A stretch of DNA of 64,000 nt from Kofleriaceae bacterium (lineage in GTDB: Bacteria > Myxococcota_A > Polyangia > Haliangiales > Haliangiaceae), in the NCBI GenBank assembly GCA_025357755.1, contig JANXOP010000039.1, positions 1 to 64,000 of the forward strand, read 5' to 3'. The notes under the pieces were generated by a model, which made no database searches, was not told the DNA's origin, and saw only the letters and a program-made list of their open reading frames with translations. Of the stretch, positions 8,018 through 17,000 are shown piece after piece (the stretch's first letter is position 1; every line of letters starts with the position of its first letter). The position numbers and the translations under genes are program-made.

Positions 8018-10834
8018 ATGTCGAAGATCCGGGTACTGGCGTTCTTAGTCGCTGGTCTGTTCGTGCTGGGCGCGTGCAACGCAGAGACGCCGCGCTTCGC
8101 CTTCACGAGCGCCGAGCGTCGCGGGGTGATCAACGCGAATGGCATCCGCTTCGTGATCATGCCGGATCCGACCACGTCGCTGGTCGAGGTCGACGTGCAC
8201 TACGAAGTCGGGGCGCGCGAAGATCCGGAGGGCAAGGCGGGGCTCGCTCACCTCGTCGAGCACTTGATGTTCCAGACCCGCCCCGACGGTCCGGATACCC
8301 AGCCGCTGTTCCAGAACATCCTCGACATGGCGACGTTCATGAACGCGTTCACGACCGAGGACATGACGCACTACAACACCACGGTCCACTCCGACAACCT
8401 GGACGCGATGTTGAAGATCGAAGCGATGCGGATGTTCTACGCCGCGGATCTGCCGCCGTTCGGCTGCTCGACGCTGAAGCAATCCGAGTTCGAGCGCGAG
8501 CGCGAGGTCGTGCGCAACGAGATCCGCGCCGGCTCGTCGGCCGACAAGTACGTCGAGCAGCTCGTCGCCGCGCAGCTCTACCCGCAGCACCACGCCTACT
8601 CGCGCGAGACCGGCGGCAACGATGCGCAGATCGCGAGCGCCTCGCTCGCCGATGCCTGCACGTTCATGAAGGAATACTACGCGCCGTCACGCGCGACGAT
8701 CGTGATCGCCGGTGGCGTCGACGTCGACGAAGCCGTCAAGGACATCGAGAAGTGGTTCGGCAAGCTGCCCAAGCGTGCGGCCTCGCCGCGCGTCGAGCCC
8801 AAGCCGTTCACGATCGCGATGCACCAGAAGCAAGAGATCGAAGCCGATGTCGAGCGCCCGGTGCTCTACATCGCGTGGCCGCTGCCCGCGGGCAACAGCC
8901 CGGATGGCGAGGCCGCGCAGTTCGGGATCCAGGGTGCGTTCGGTCGGATCGCCCAAAAAGCCGAGGAGTACGGCTTCGCGTACAGCGTCCGCCCCGCGTT
9001 CTTCGGCGGCGAGCTCGCGCCGATCTTCGGCGTGAAGATCCAGCTCAAGAGCCTCGACAAGGTCGACGAGGCGCTCGAGTTCGCCAAGGGTGCAGCGAGC
9101 CAGGCGTATCGCGGTTGGGACGAGGGCACCTCCGAGGATCTCGAAGAGCAGAAGAACCTCCAGAAGGCCGAGCTCATCCAGTCGCTCGAGCCGCTCCCGA
9201 GCCGCACGCTGACCGTGTCGTCGATGGTCCAGTTCGACAAGGAGTTCGATTTCAACTCGACCGGCCAGTACCTGTTCCATGCGCTCGACAAGATCGAGAA
9301 GTTCGATGGGGCTCGCATCGCGCGCGTCGTCAAGTCCGCGCTCGAGTGGGACAAGGCGGGCATCGTGCTCGTCAAGCCGAGCACCAACGGGCTCAAGGGC
9401 GATACGCGCTCGAAGGTGAACTTCTCGGTCAACACCGACGCGGGCGTCAACGCCGCGGCGATCGATCCAGAAGTCGCGAAGCAGGAAGCGCGTCATCCCT
9501 TCAAGATCGGCACGCAGGCCAAGGGCCTCGCCGGCGCGACGCGTTTCACGATGGGCAACGGCATGGAGGTCATCATGCTCCAGCAGAAATCGATGCCGAT
9601 CGCGCACGTCGAGCTCCGCTTCAAGAACGTCGGCGAAGCGGCGACCCCGGATAGCGCGGTGGCTGCAGGCGCGGCCGCGTTCCTTCGCCGTCCGCCGAAC
9701 ATCACGGGCGACGATGCCCTCTCGAAGACCGGCGTGAACGTCGGCTGCCAGGCGAACGACGATGCCGTGATCTGCGATTCGCACGGCGTGAACATCTACC
9801 TCGACGTCATGGTGAAGGGCCTCGAGCGCTTGATCACCGCCGGCGAGTACAACCAGGAGCAACTCGAGCGCTGGCAGAAGCGCGAGGCCGAGGATCTCAA
9901 GCTCCACTCGACGCTCGAGATGAACGAGTACATCCGCCAGGCCACCGCCGCGGTCTACGGCCCAGATCATCCGTACACCAAGAACGCGGTGCTCAGCCCG
10001 GCAGCGACCAGCAAGGTCCACCTCGACGCCCTCAAGGACTTCCGCGCGAAGCACTACACCGCCGGCAACGCGACGCTGATCATGGTCGGCAACTTCGATC
10101 TGAAGTACGCCGAGAAGCTCGCGAAGGACACGTTCGGCGGCTGGGACAAGGGCACCGTCGCGAAGCCGGTCGAGTCGACGCCGTTCAAGCGCTCGGGCCC
10201 GTCGTTCATCGGCGTCACCAAGGACAAGGTCGATCAGCAAGTGACCGCCGTGATCTCGTATCCCTCGACGCCCGGCGTCGATGGTCAAGAGGGCGCGCGC
10301 CGCGTGCTCGCCGAGATGCTCGACGAGCGCGCGCAGAACGTTCGCTTCAAGCGCGGCTCGACCTATGGCCTGTACTTCCGGCGCGCGCAGCACATCGGCC
10401 CGAGCGAGTACACGCTCGTCGGTGGCGCTCGGCTCGGCGGCACGATGGATGCGGAGCGCGCCGGCGAATCGATCAAGGCGATCCGCGACAGCCTCGACGA
10501 CCTGCGCAAGGGCGATGCCGACTTCGACGTCGACTTCGTGCGCGCGCGGCGCACGTTGATCTCGAAGCTGCTCGGCGAATCGACCGTGACCGAGGATCTC
10601 GCGCGCACGCTCGGCTACATCTCGAACTACGGCCAGGACCTCGACTTCAACAACAAGGTCCTCCAGGAGATCGCGGCAGTCTCGCCGGCGCAGATCCGGG
10701 CCCTGATCAAGATCGAGCTCGATCCGAACAACGAGGTGGTCGTGATGCTCGGCGACAAGGCGCACGTCGAAAAAGCGTTCGCCGATGCGGGCATCAAGGA
10801 CACCAAGATCGTCGAGCCCGACTTCAAGAAGTAA
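8018..10834 (+). CDS. M16-family zinc metallopeptidase, fused two-lobe lipoprotein
   Basis: A 938-residue protein. Residues 1-20 form a lipoprotein signal ending LGAC, so it is lipid-anchored in the envelope. The N-terminal M16 lobe carries the inverted zinc motif HLVEH (residues 78-82) and the third ligand glutamate in EREVVRNEIRAG. The C-terminal lobe (from about residue 510, MGNGMEVIML) has the M16 fold pattern but no HxxEH, as in pitrilysin-type or PqqL-like fusions with one catalytic and one inactive lobe. It would degrade peptides. ATG 8018 starts the signal peptide; the longer frame from 7964 adds only non-signal residues. The M16 call is firm; the substrate is unknown. Confidence 0.9.
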   Translation: MSKIRVLAFLVAGLFVLGACNAETPRFAFTSAERRGVINANGIRFVIMPDPTTSLVEVDVHYEVGAREDPEGKAGLAHLVEHLMFQTRPDGPDTQPLFQNILDMATFMNAFTTEDMTHYNTTVHSDNLDAMLKIEAMRMFYAADLPPFGCSTLKQSEFEREREVVRNEIRAGSSADKYVEQLVAAQLYPQHHAYSRETGGNDAQIASASLADACTFMKEYYAPSRATIVIAGGVDVDEAVKDIEKWFGKLPKRAASPRVEPKPFTIAMHQKQEIEADVERPVLYIAWPLPAGNSPDGEAAQFGIQGAFGRIAQKAEEYGFAYSVRPAFFGGELAPIFGVKIQLKSLDKVDEALEFAKGAASQAYRGWDEGTSEDLEEQKNLQKAELIQSLEPLPSRTLTVSSMVQFDKEFDFNSTGQYLFHALDKIEKFDGARIARVVKSALEWDKAGIVLVKPSTNGLKGDTRSKVNFSVNTDAGVNAAAIDPEVAKQEARHPFKIGTQAKGLAGATRFTMGNGMEVIMLQQKSMPIAHVELRFKNVGEAATPDSAVAAGAAAFLRRPPNITGDDALSKTGVNVGCQANDDAVICDSHGVNIYLDVMVKGLERLITAGEYNQEQLERWQKREAEDLKLHSTLEMNEYIRQATAAVYGPDHPYTKNAVLSPAATSKVHLDALKDFRAKHYTAGNATLIMVGNFDLKYAEKLAKDTFGGWDKGTVAKPVESTPFKRSGPSFIGVTKDKVDQQVTAVISYPSTPGVDGQEGARRVLAEMLDERAQNVRFKRGSTYGLYFRRAQHIGPSEYTLVGGARLGGTMDAERAGESIKAIRDSLDDLRKGDADFDVDFVRARRTLISKLLGESTVTEDLARTLGYISNYGQDLDFNNKVLQEIAAVSPAQIRALIKIELDPNNEVVVMLGDKAHVEKAFADAGIKDTKIVEPDFKK

Positions 10835-10871
10835 GTCCCGCTCCGGCCCCGGTCCGGTCTATCATGAGACC

Positions 10872-11888
10872 GTGAAGTCCTGGGTCCTCCTTCTGGCGGT
10901 CGCGGCGTGCTACGCGCCGAGCATCAAGGCGGGCAGTCCGTGCGACCTGAGCCCCTGCCCCGCCGGGCTCGTGTGCTCGCCCACGACCCTGACCTGCGAG
11001 CGCACCGCGGTCGATAGTGTGGACGCGTCGACCGCGATCGATTCGCCGGTCCTCACCGACGTCAGCTCCCCCCAGCTCCTCACGAACGATGGCCCTGGTG
11101 GAGCGATCGATGTCTCGGCCGGCGGCACCTTCTCCGAGGACATCTCGCTCGCGACGAACGATGCGCCCGAGACCGGTTGCGGCGGTGACGGCGGGCGCGA
11201 CGTGTTCTACACGATCACCCTGCCGATGGCCGAGGTCATCTACTTCGATACCTTCGGCTCGAGCTTCGGCACGTCCGTGCGGATCTACGCCGGCAAGCAG
11301 TGCGGCCAGATCAACGGCAACCCGAACTGCACGCACGACTCGTGCGGTGGGGCGCAGGCGCAGATCGCGTTGCAGTTACCGCAAGGCACGAGCTGCATCG
11401 TCATCGATCAACACGCCGGCGATACGACCGGCGCGTTGCAGCTGAACGTGAAGCGCGGCGGTCGCAAGGGCCAGCCGTTGCAGAGCGGCGTGCAGACGAT
11501 GACGGGCGACACCTGCACGGGCGCCGACAGCGACAACGTCGACACCACGCTGGATGGCTGTGTCGGCGCGGATGATCAGGCCGCGAAGGACCTCAGCTAC
11601 TTCTTCACGGTGTGCCCGAACACCCTCGTGAAGCTCGACGCCTCGACCTGCGCCGATCCGTCGTTGACCCACTTCGACACGATCATCTACACGCACGCCT
11701 GGGACAAACCCCAGGTCGCGTGCAACGACGATGGCAGCACGTGTGCCGCTCGCCCGGAGCGACCGGATCACGCGGATGGTTCGATCCTCCAGAGCATCGG
11801 CGAACAGGGCCCCGGGCCGTTCTGGCTCGTCGTCGACGGCTACGCGAATGCGTGCGGCGGCTACCAGCTAGTCACGAACCTGCACTAG
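10872..11888 (+). CDS. Cys-rich lipoprotein, unknown function
   Basis: A 338-residue secreted protein starting MKSWVLLLAVAACYAP, a lipobox signal with Cys at residue 13, then a small Cys motif (CDLSPCPAGLVC) of the kind common on myxobacterial lipoproteins. The rest has two related beta-rich segments (DVFYTITLP near residue 110 and DLSYFFTVCP near 245) that look like a tandem pre-peptidase C-terminal-like fold, and an acidic aspartate-rich linker. GTG 10872 is the only start that leaves a signal peptide. It follows the peptidase by 37 bp and may be co-expressed. No enzymatic motif. Confidence 0.72.
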   Translation: MKSWVLLLAVAACYAPSIKAGSPCDLSPCPAGLVCSPTTLTCERTAVDSVDASTAIDSPVLTDVSSPQLLTNDGPGGAIDVSAGGTFSEDISLATNDAPETGCGGDGGRDVFYTITLPMAEVIYFDTFGSSFGTSVRIYAGKQCGQINGNPNCTHDSCGGAQAQIALQLPQGTSCIVIDQHAGDTTGALQLNVKRGGRKGQPLQSGVQTMTGDTCTGADSDNVDTTLDGCVGADDQAAKDLSYFFTVCPNTLVKLDASTCADPSLTHFDTIIYTHAWDKPQVACNDDGSTCAARPERPDHADGSILQSIGEQGPGPFWLVVDGYANACGGYQLVTNLH

Positions 11889-12087
11889 CCGATCTCCGTC
11901 ACCGCGAAAGCGAGCCGCGCGCGATGACGCAGCACGCTGCTCGAGCTCGTAATCGGGCGGCGTCTCCAGCGACACGCCATAGCAGTTGCTCTGCGCCGCA
12001 GCGGCGCGACCCTTCGACCAAGATGCGCTTGTCGCCGCATACGAAATGAAGCTCGACCTGGCCGGCATCATCTGCGGCCACGTTCAT
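11868..12087 (-). pseudogene. Probable frameshifted remnant of a small gene
   Basis: Two overlapping minus-strand frames each look protein-like in one half only. The frame starting ATG 12087 reads DDAGQVELHFVCGDKRILVEG and then loses character. Another frame picks up near 12000 with NCYGVSLETPPDYELEQ. Joining them needs one small indel near 11995-12010. The order fits one short soluble protein broken by a frameshift (or by a sequencing error). Its stop side overlaps the last bases of the Cys-rich lipoprotein gene. No family recognised. Confidence 0.35.
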
Positions 12088-12341
12088 CCAACCCTACGTG
12101 ACCGGCGCAGGCCTGCTCGAGAGCGGACCAGGCGCATGAGCACGACCTGTCGATAGCTCCACGGCTCGTTGACAAATCGTTCGATTTCTCTTGACGCGTT
12201 TTCGGAGCGCGCTGCTCGCGTGTCGGCGATCTCGCGCGCACGTTGTTCGAGAAGCGTTGCGCTCGCGTCCGCGTGCGTGATCTGCGCGAGGCGAGAACGC
12301 GTGGGTCGAGACCGCGATTCGTCGTCGAGAACGCGCGACAA
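12084..12341 (-). CDS. Possible small helical protein (weak)
   Basis: An 85-residue frame, Arg-rich and helical, with a segment FVNEPWSYRQVVLMRLVRS that looks less random than the neighbouring frames. Its stop overlaps ATG 12087 of the remnant next to it by 4 bp, an arrangement typical of coupled genes. It covers the region directly upstream of the HNH gene on the opposite strand, where a promoter is also needed. It may be part of the same decayed locus. Coding status uncertain; 12342-12396 shows nothing further except the ribosome site of the next gene. Confidence 0.28.
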   Translation of the reverse strand: MSRVLDDESRSRPTRSRLAQITHADASATLLEQRAREIADTRAARSENASREIERFVNEPWSYRQVVLMRLVRSRAGLRRSRRVG

Positions 12342-12396
12342 CGCTCCGGAATATCGAGTGGTACATGTAGTCCATCAACAAGCGGAGGGTGGGAAC

Positions 12397-13743
12397 ATGT
12401 TGCGTGATGGCGAGTGCACGGTGGTGTCGAATGGTGATGAGTGGGCCGCGAGCTCGGTGCCGGGTTGGCAGGACATCGATCGCGGCCTGCGCACGATCGC
12501 GAGGAAGCGCGGCGCCCTCGATGTCGAGGAGGCAGCGCTACTCTGCCTCGCGAATCGCTGCGAGATCTGGCGCAGGCTCGGCAAGCCCTCGTTGCTGGCA
12601 TACATGGAAGATGTCCTCGGGTACGCGCCGAAGACCGCGCGTGATCGCGTGCGCGTCGCGATCGCGCTCGACGAGATGCCCGCGCTCGCCGAGGCGCTCG
12701 AGACTGGCGAGCAGAGCTACTCGGCGCTGCGCGAGCTCACGCGCGTGGTCACCCCCAGCACGCAGCGCGAATGGTGCGCTGCGGTGCGCGGCAAGAACCT
12801 GCGCCAGATCGAGGAGCTGGTCGGCGTGCATCGGCGCGGTGACCTGCCCACCGATCCACCGAATCCAGACCTCGCGCCGCGCGTCGTGCGCTTCGAGATC
12901 ACGACCGCGACGTACGCGCTACTCCGGCAGGCGCAGCAGATCCTCGCGGACGAGCACGGCCGGCGCCTCGACGACAACGAGCTCGTGGCTGCGCTCTGTG
13001 GTTCGGTGATCGATGGTGGTGCAAACCCTGACGACCATGGATCGCGCGCGAGGCACCAAGTACTCACGACGATCTGTGAAGCATGTCACCAGGGCTGGCA
13101 GCAGGCGGGTGGCGTGAATGTTCCGATCTCGACCGCGGATGTCGAGCGCGCCGAGTGCGATGCGCAGCGAATCGGCTCCGATCGCGAACCGTCTCGCGCG
13201 GCGCAGGACATCTCGCCGATGGTGCGTAGACACGTGTGGCGACGCGATCACGGAGCGTGCACGGTGCCCGGCTGTCGCTCGGCCCGCTTCATCGAGGCGC
13301 ATCACATCGTTCATCGAGCCGATGGTGGCGGCCACGAAGCCGAGAATATTGCCCTGCTGTGCTTCGCGCACCACGCCGCTCACCACGAGGGTCTGCTCGC
13401 GATCTCGGGTCGTGCACCGGACCTCGTCTTCGCAGATCGCTCTCCGCGGCGACCGAACGATACGACAACAGCCAAGGGAGCCGACTCGACATCGACGCGC
13501 GCCAAGACACCACCCGTGCCGGCACCGACGCCCCACGTGGGACGGCCGACTTACGAGAGGGTCGTGATGAAGACCGAGGCCACGCAGGCGCTCACCCAGT
13601 CAGGCTTCCGGAAGGCGGAAGCGCGCCAGATGGTGGAGGAAGCGGCGAGCTCGGCGCCAACCGATCTGAATCTCGAGCAACTCGTTCGAGCGGCGCTAGG
13701 TCGCGCGTACGCGAATGAAGCGCTGACCTCCCTCCGGCGGTGA
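12397..13743 (+). CDS. HNH endonuclease-domain protein with RuvA-C-like tail
   Basis: A 448-residue protein. A helical N-terminal part (residues 1-260) carries ARDRVRVAIALDEMPAL, as in proteins found in many copies per genome in actinobacteria and deltaproteobacteria. Residues 275-335 form the HNH nuclease: CTVPGC zinc pair, EAHHIVHRADGGG and LLCFAHHAAHH. The last 60 residues (TQALTQSGFRKAEARQMVEEA) resemble the helical RuvA C-terminal domain, a known companion in this family. ATG 12397 has AGGGTGGG just upstream; the open frame back to 12169 is not protein-like. Function in these multicopy families is not settled; DNA cleavage is likely. Confidence 0.8.
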   Translation: MLRDGECTVVSNGDEWAASSVPGWQDIDRGLRTIARKRGALDVEEAALLCLANRCEIWRRLGKPSLLAYMEDVLGYAPKTARDRVRVAIALDEMPALAEALETGEQSYSALRELTRVVTPSTQREWCAAVRGKNLRQIEELVGVHRRGDLPTDPPNPDLAPRVVRFEITTATYALLRQAQQILADEHGRRLDDNELVAALCGSVIDGGANPDDHGSRARHQVLTTICEACHQGWQQAGGVNVPISTADVERAECDAQRIGSDREPSRAAQDISPMVRRHVWRRDHGACTVPGCRSARFIEAHHIVHRADGGGHEAENIALLCFAHHAAHHEGLLAISGRAPDLVFADRSPRRPNDTTTAKGADSTSTRAKTPPVPAPTPHVGRPTYERVVMKTEATQALTQSGFRKAEARQMVEEAASSAPTDLNLEQLVRAALGRAYANEALTSLRR

Positions 13744-14042
13744 GGACGAGCGCGCGTTCGTAGGGGTAGCGCTCGTGCCTATGCACTTCCACCACGCTAC
13801 GATCGAAGTGACCGCGAACAAGAGCGCGTTGTGGTCGGTTCACCGAGGAGCCGCTGGTCCCGTGATCGACCATCGCCCGTCCGGCATCCACGCGCCCGCT
13901 GCACGTCTGGGGCTGGAGCGGACCGACGCGAGCGCAACTACTGGCTGAACCACGACTTTCGAGGAACTGCCGATTTGTTCGATTGCCACGCAACCTTCGT
14001 TCGCGGGCGCCGATAGCTCATCCCGAGCTCGGGAGGAATGAA
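13744..14042. other. Gene-free gap upstream of the giant effector gene
   Basis: About 300 bp without a convincing reading frame. The only notable element is at the right end: TCCCGAGCTCGGGA (14021-14034), a perfect 14-bp palindrome whose right arm overlaps the GGGAGGA ribosome site. I see no clear sigma-70 type boxes, tRNA or repeat in the rest. Confidence 0.6.
14021..14037 (+). promoter_or_regulatory. Ribosome binding site embedded in a palindrome
   Basis: GGGAGGA (14031-14037) lies 5 bases before ATG 14043 and fixes that start. Its GGGA is the right arm of the 14-bp palindrome TCCCGAGCTCGGGA. In RNA the two arms could pair around AGCT and hide the ribosome site, or the DNA palindrome could bind a regulator. 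Confidence 0.5.
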
Positions 14043-17000
14043 ATGGGTGACTACGCCGACGCGAAGCGAACCGACCCGAGCGTCACGGATGCTCTTGCGC
14101 GACAGCGCAAGCCGCGACCGAAGGGGTCGGACGGTAGTAAGCCCCGCGCGCGCCAGCTCGGTGAGAAAGCGCGACCGAAACAGTCGGGTGTGATGTTCGA
14201 TGCGCATCATCAAGCGAGCACGCCCTCGGACGATGCGTTGGATGTCCCAGTCGCGTTGCCAGCATCGCTCCAGACATCGCTCGAGGCGACGAGCGGACGA
14301 TCGCTGGGTCACGTGAACGTGCACACCGGCGCGAAAGGCAACGAGGTCGCGACCCAGCATGGGGCTCGCGCCGTGACGATCGGCAACGACATCTTCGTTC
14401 GCGACGGCCACTTCGAACCAGATAGCGAAGATGGCCGCTCGCTCCTCGCTCACGAGGTCGCGCACGTGCTGCAAGCCGATGCATCGAGGGTGGGTACGGT
14501 GATCGCGGCCGAAGACGAAGCAGACACCTTCGCTGCGGCGGTTCGAACCGGCACCCGTTTCACGCCGAACGTCGGAGTCACATCGGGCGCTGCCATGCGC
14601 GCGCCTCTCGGCCACGACGCCTTCACCGCGAAGATGACCTACGAGACCGAAATCGCCGAGCAAGCACACCGTGATGTTACCGCCCCCGCGCTGCTTCACC
14701 TCCACACCGAAGACCTGCGGCGCGACCTGAGGTTGTATCTCGATGCGCAAACGTTTCCTCTCGCGCCACACGCATCGTTTGCCGGGGGCGTCGCTCCGTT
14801 CATTGCGGCCCTCTTCAAGGCGTTCGAGAGCGAAGATCCGGCGGCAAGAATTACCCGGCTTCGCAGCTGGGTCGCACCGCGCGACCTCTATGCCATCGTC
14901 GATCGCGAACGGGCGACAAGTGGAGCATCACAGCCAAGCCTTCCGAAGGACGGCCTCGACTATGCACACGGTCCCGTAGGCACATCCGCTTGGACTACGA
15001 GCCTCGCGCTCGGCATCGGTCAAGCGGTCGAAGAGCGGTTGCTGGCTTCGCTCGCGCGCATGTCGAAGCAGCTGGTCACTGTCACCGCGAGCCATCGAGC
15101 GCAGGGCACCATCGTTACCGCCAACGACCTCGTACCTGCGCATCCGATGGACTGGGAGGTCGCGCTCGGCATGACCGGTCGGGGTGACCCGACGATCGTC
15201 GTCGGCCCGGAGCATCTGGCGACCACCGACAAGGTCGAACGGACCCACAAGCTCTCGAATTTCACGTGGCAGGGAGCGAATGGTGGCCCGTGGAATTCGT
15301 TGCTCGTCGAGCCGCGAACCGCGAGCATCGAGAGCGTCGCAGCGACCGTCCTGGGCGATCCTCGCGAGGCCTACTACCTCTCCAAAATCGGCGACTACTG
15401 GATCGTCGACGCGTCGATCGCTGCGCACATTCCGGCGGCGAGTCGCTATGCGCTAGGCGATCTGAAACAGTACGGCGTCGATCGTGTCTTCACGGATCTA
15501 CGGGACGTGCTGCAGAACCAAGAGCATCGATCGCCTGTCCCGCGTCGAGACCTCCCGAATGCAGCACCGAGTGCAACGCAACAGCTCGCCTTCGGTGCGC
15601 ACGCCGGCGAGGTCGAAACGGCCGAGGTCAAACGTAGCGTCACGACTCTGCAACCGGTCTCGACCGTCGCGCTCGAGAGCTCGTGGGTTGGGGTTCAGGA
15701 ACAGTTGCGCGGGCTGCAGATCGTCATCCGGCCTTTTGCCCTCGATCAGCTTCTGAACCAAGCGGTCGAGCGTCATCGTCAGCATCACCTCGACCTGCAA
15801 CAGCTGTCCGGCGACGCCGCCGCGCTGCGGGGGGCGATGTTCGGCCAGCAGACTCAGCTGCTCGCCCAGATCGCAACTACGATCAGTGCGCTCCTGCCGC
15901 ACGCTGCAAGTGGGCCGGCTCGCGACACCGTCGCGGAGTACATCGAGGCAGCCAACCTTTCTCATCTTCCGGAGACGTGCCGGGCTCGGATGGCCGCGAT
16001 CTCGTCGAAGGCCATCACCCAGGGCGCAGCACCCCTCGAAGCAGAGCTTCAGAAAGTCACAGCATCTCTCGACGCGATTCGACGACTAGGCCCCCAGGCG
16101 ACAGGTGCGGCGAAGAACAGCGAACACGCGTTCGGCTCCTCGCTCGAAGTTCGGGCGAATGGGCTGCGAAGCCGGGTCGCCGCGATGCGCGGCCACTTCA
16201 TGCGAGGTGCGAATTCCGAAGCTGATCGCATGGAAGTAGCGGCGATCGCGACCGAGGTCGATACCCTCCTCTTCGACGCAGCGATCGTGGTCGAGATCGC
16301 GCAACTCGGCCAGCTCTTCGAGATGTACGAAAAGCTCGAGGAATCTAATTGGATTCTCTTCAGCGAACTGCTCCGCAATCTCAACGACGATAGCGTCGGC
16401 TCGGACAACCGGATCGGCCGGCTCGAGCTCGAGCGACGTGGAGCCATGAAGTTTCGCCAGAAGCTCAACGTGTTGCACGCGAAGTGGCTCGCATCGCAGA
16501 GCACGTTCGCGGCGCAGCCGGGCCCGCTGGCAAGCGAGTCAGCGGCGCACGAAACTGTGAAGCCAGCGGCCGACCAGATCCGGGCGGAGCTGGCGAACCT
16601 AGCCGGCGACACCGAGGTCAAGGCGTTCCTTCAGCGGGCCGTCGAGATCGCGGACGATGCGACCGCGCGCGCGCAGATCGTCCAGCTCGTCACGATCCTG
16701 GGAGTGATGGTTGCATCGGCGATCACCGGCAACCTCGTCGGAGCAGCAGCACAAGCGGTCGGGGCCAGCGCGACGATCGCGAGCCTGACGTCGCTCATGG
16801 CCGATACTGCGATGTTCACCGGACTCAACGCGCGGCTCAGCGGCGAGCCAATGCTGCACGCGTTCATCACCAACGGCATTGGCAATCTCTTGACCCTCGG
16901 TGCGATGCGAGGTGTGAAGCCGCTAAACATTGGCCAACGGCTCAGCCGAGTGCTCCTCGGCGCGAAGAACGGCAAGGCGACACTCTTTGCGGTCCGTGCA

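Noticed and set aside
8687-10765. Minus-strand frame of 692 residues opposite the M16 peptidase
   Set aside because: Shadow frame; the plus strand has zinc motif and signal peptide.
12169-12396. Longer start (TTG 12169) for the HNH gene
   Set aside because: The added residues are not protein-like and ATG 12397 has a proper ribosome site.
12397-13743. HNH gene considered as part of the effector system
   Set aside because: The family with RuvA-C-like tail is multicopy and free-standing in many genomes; 300 bp separate it from the effector gene and no coupling is visible.
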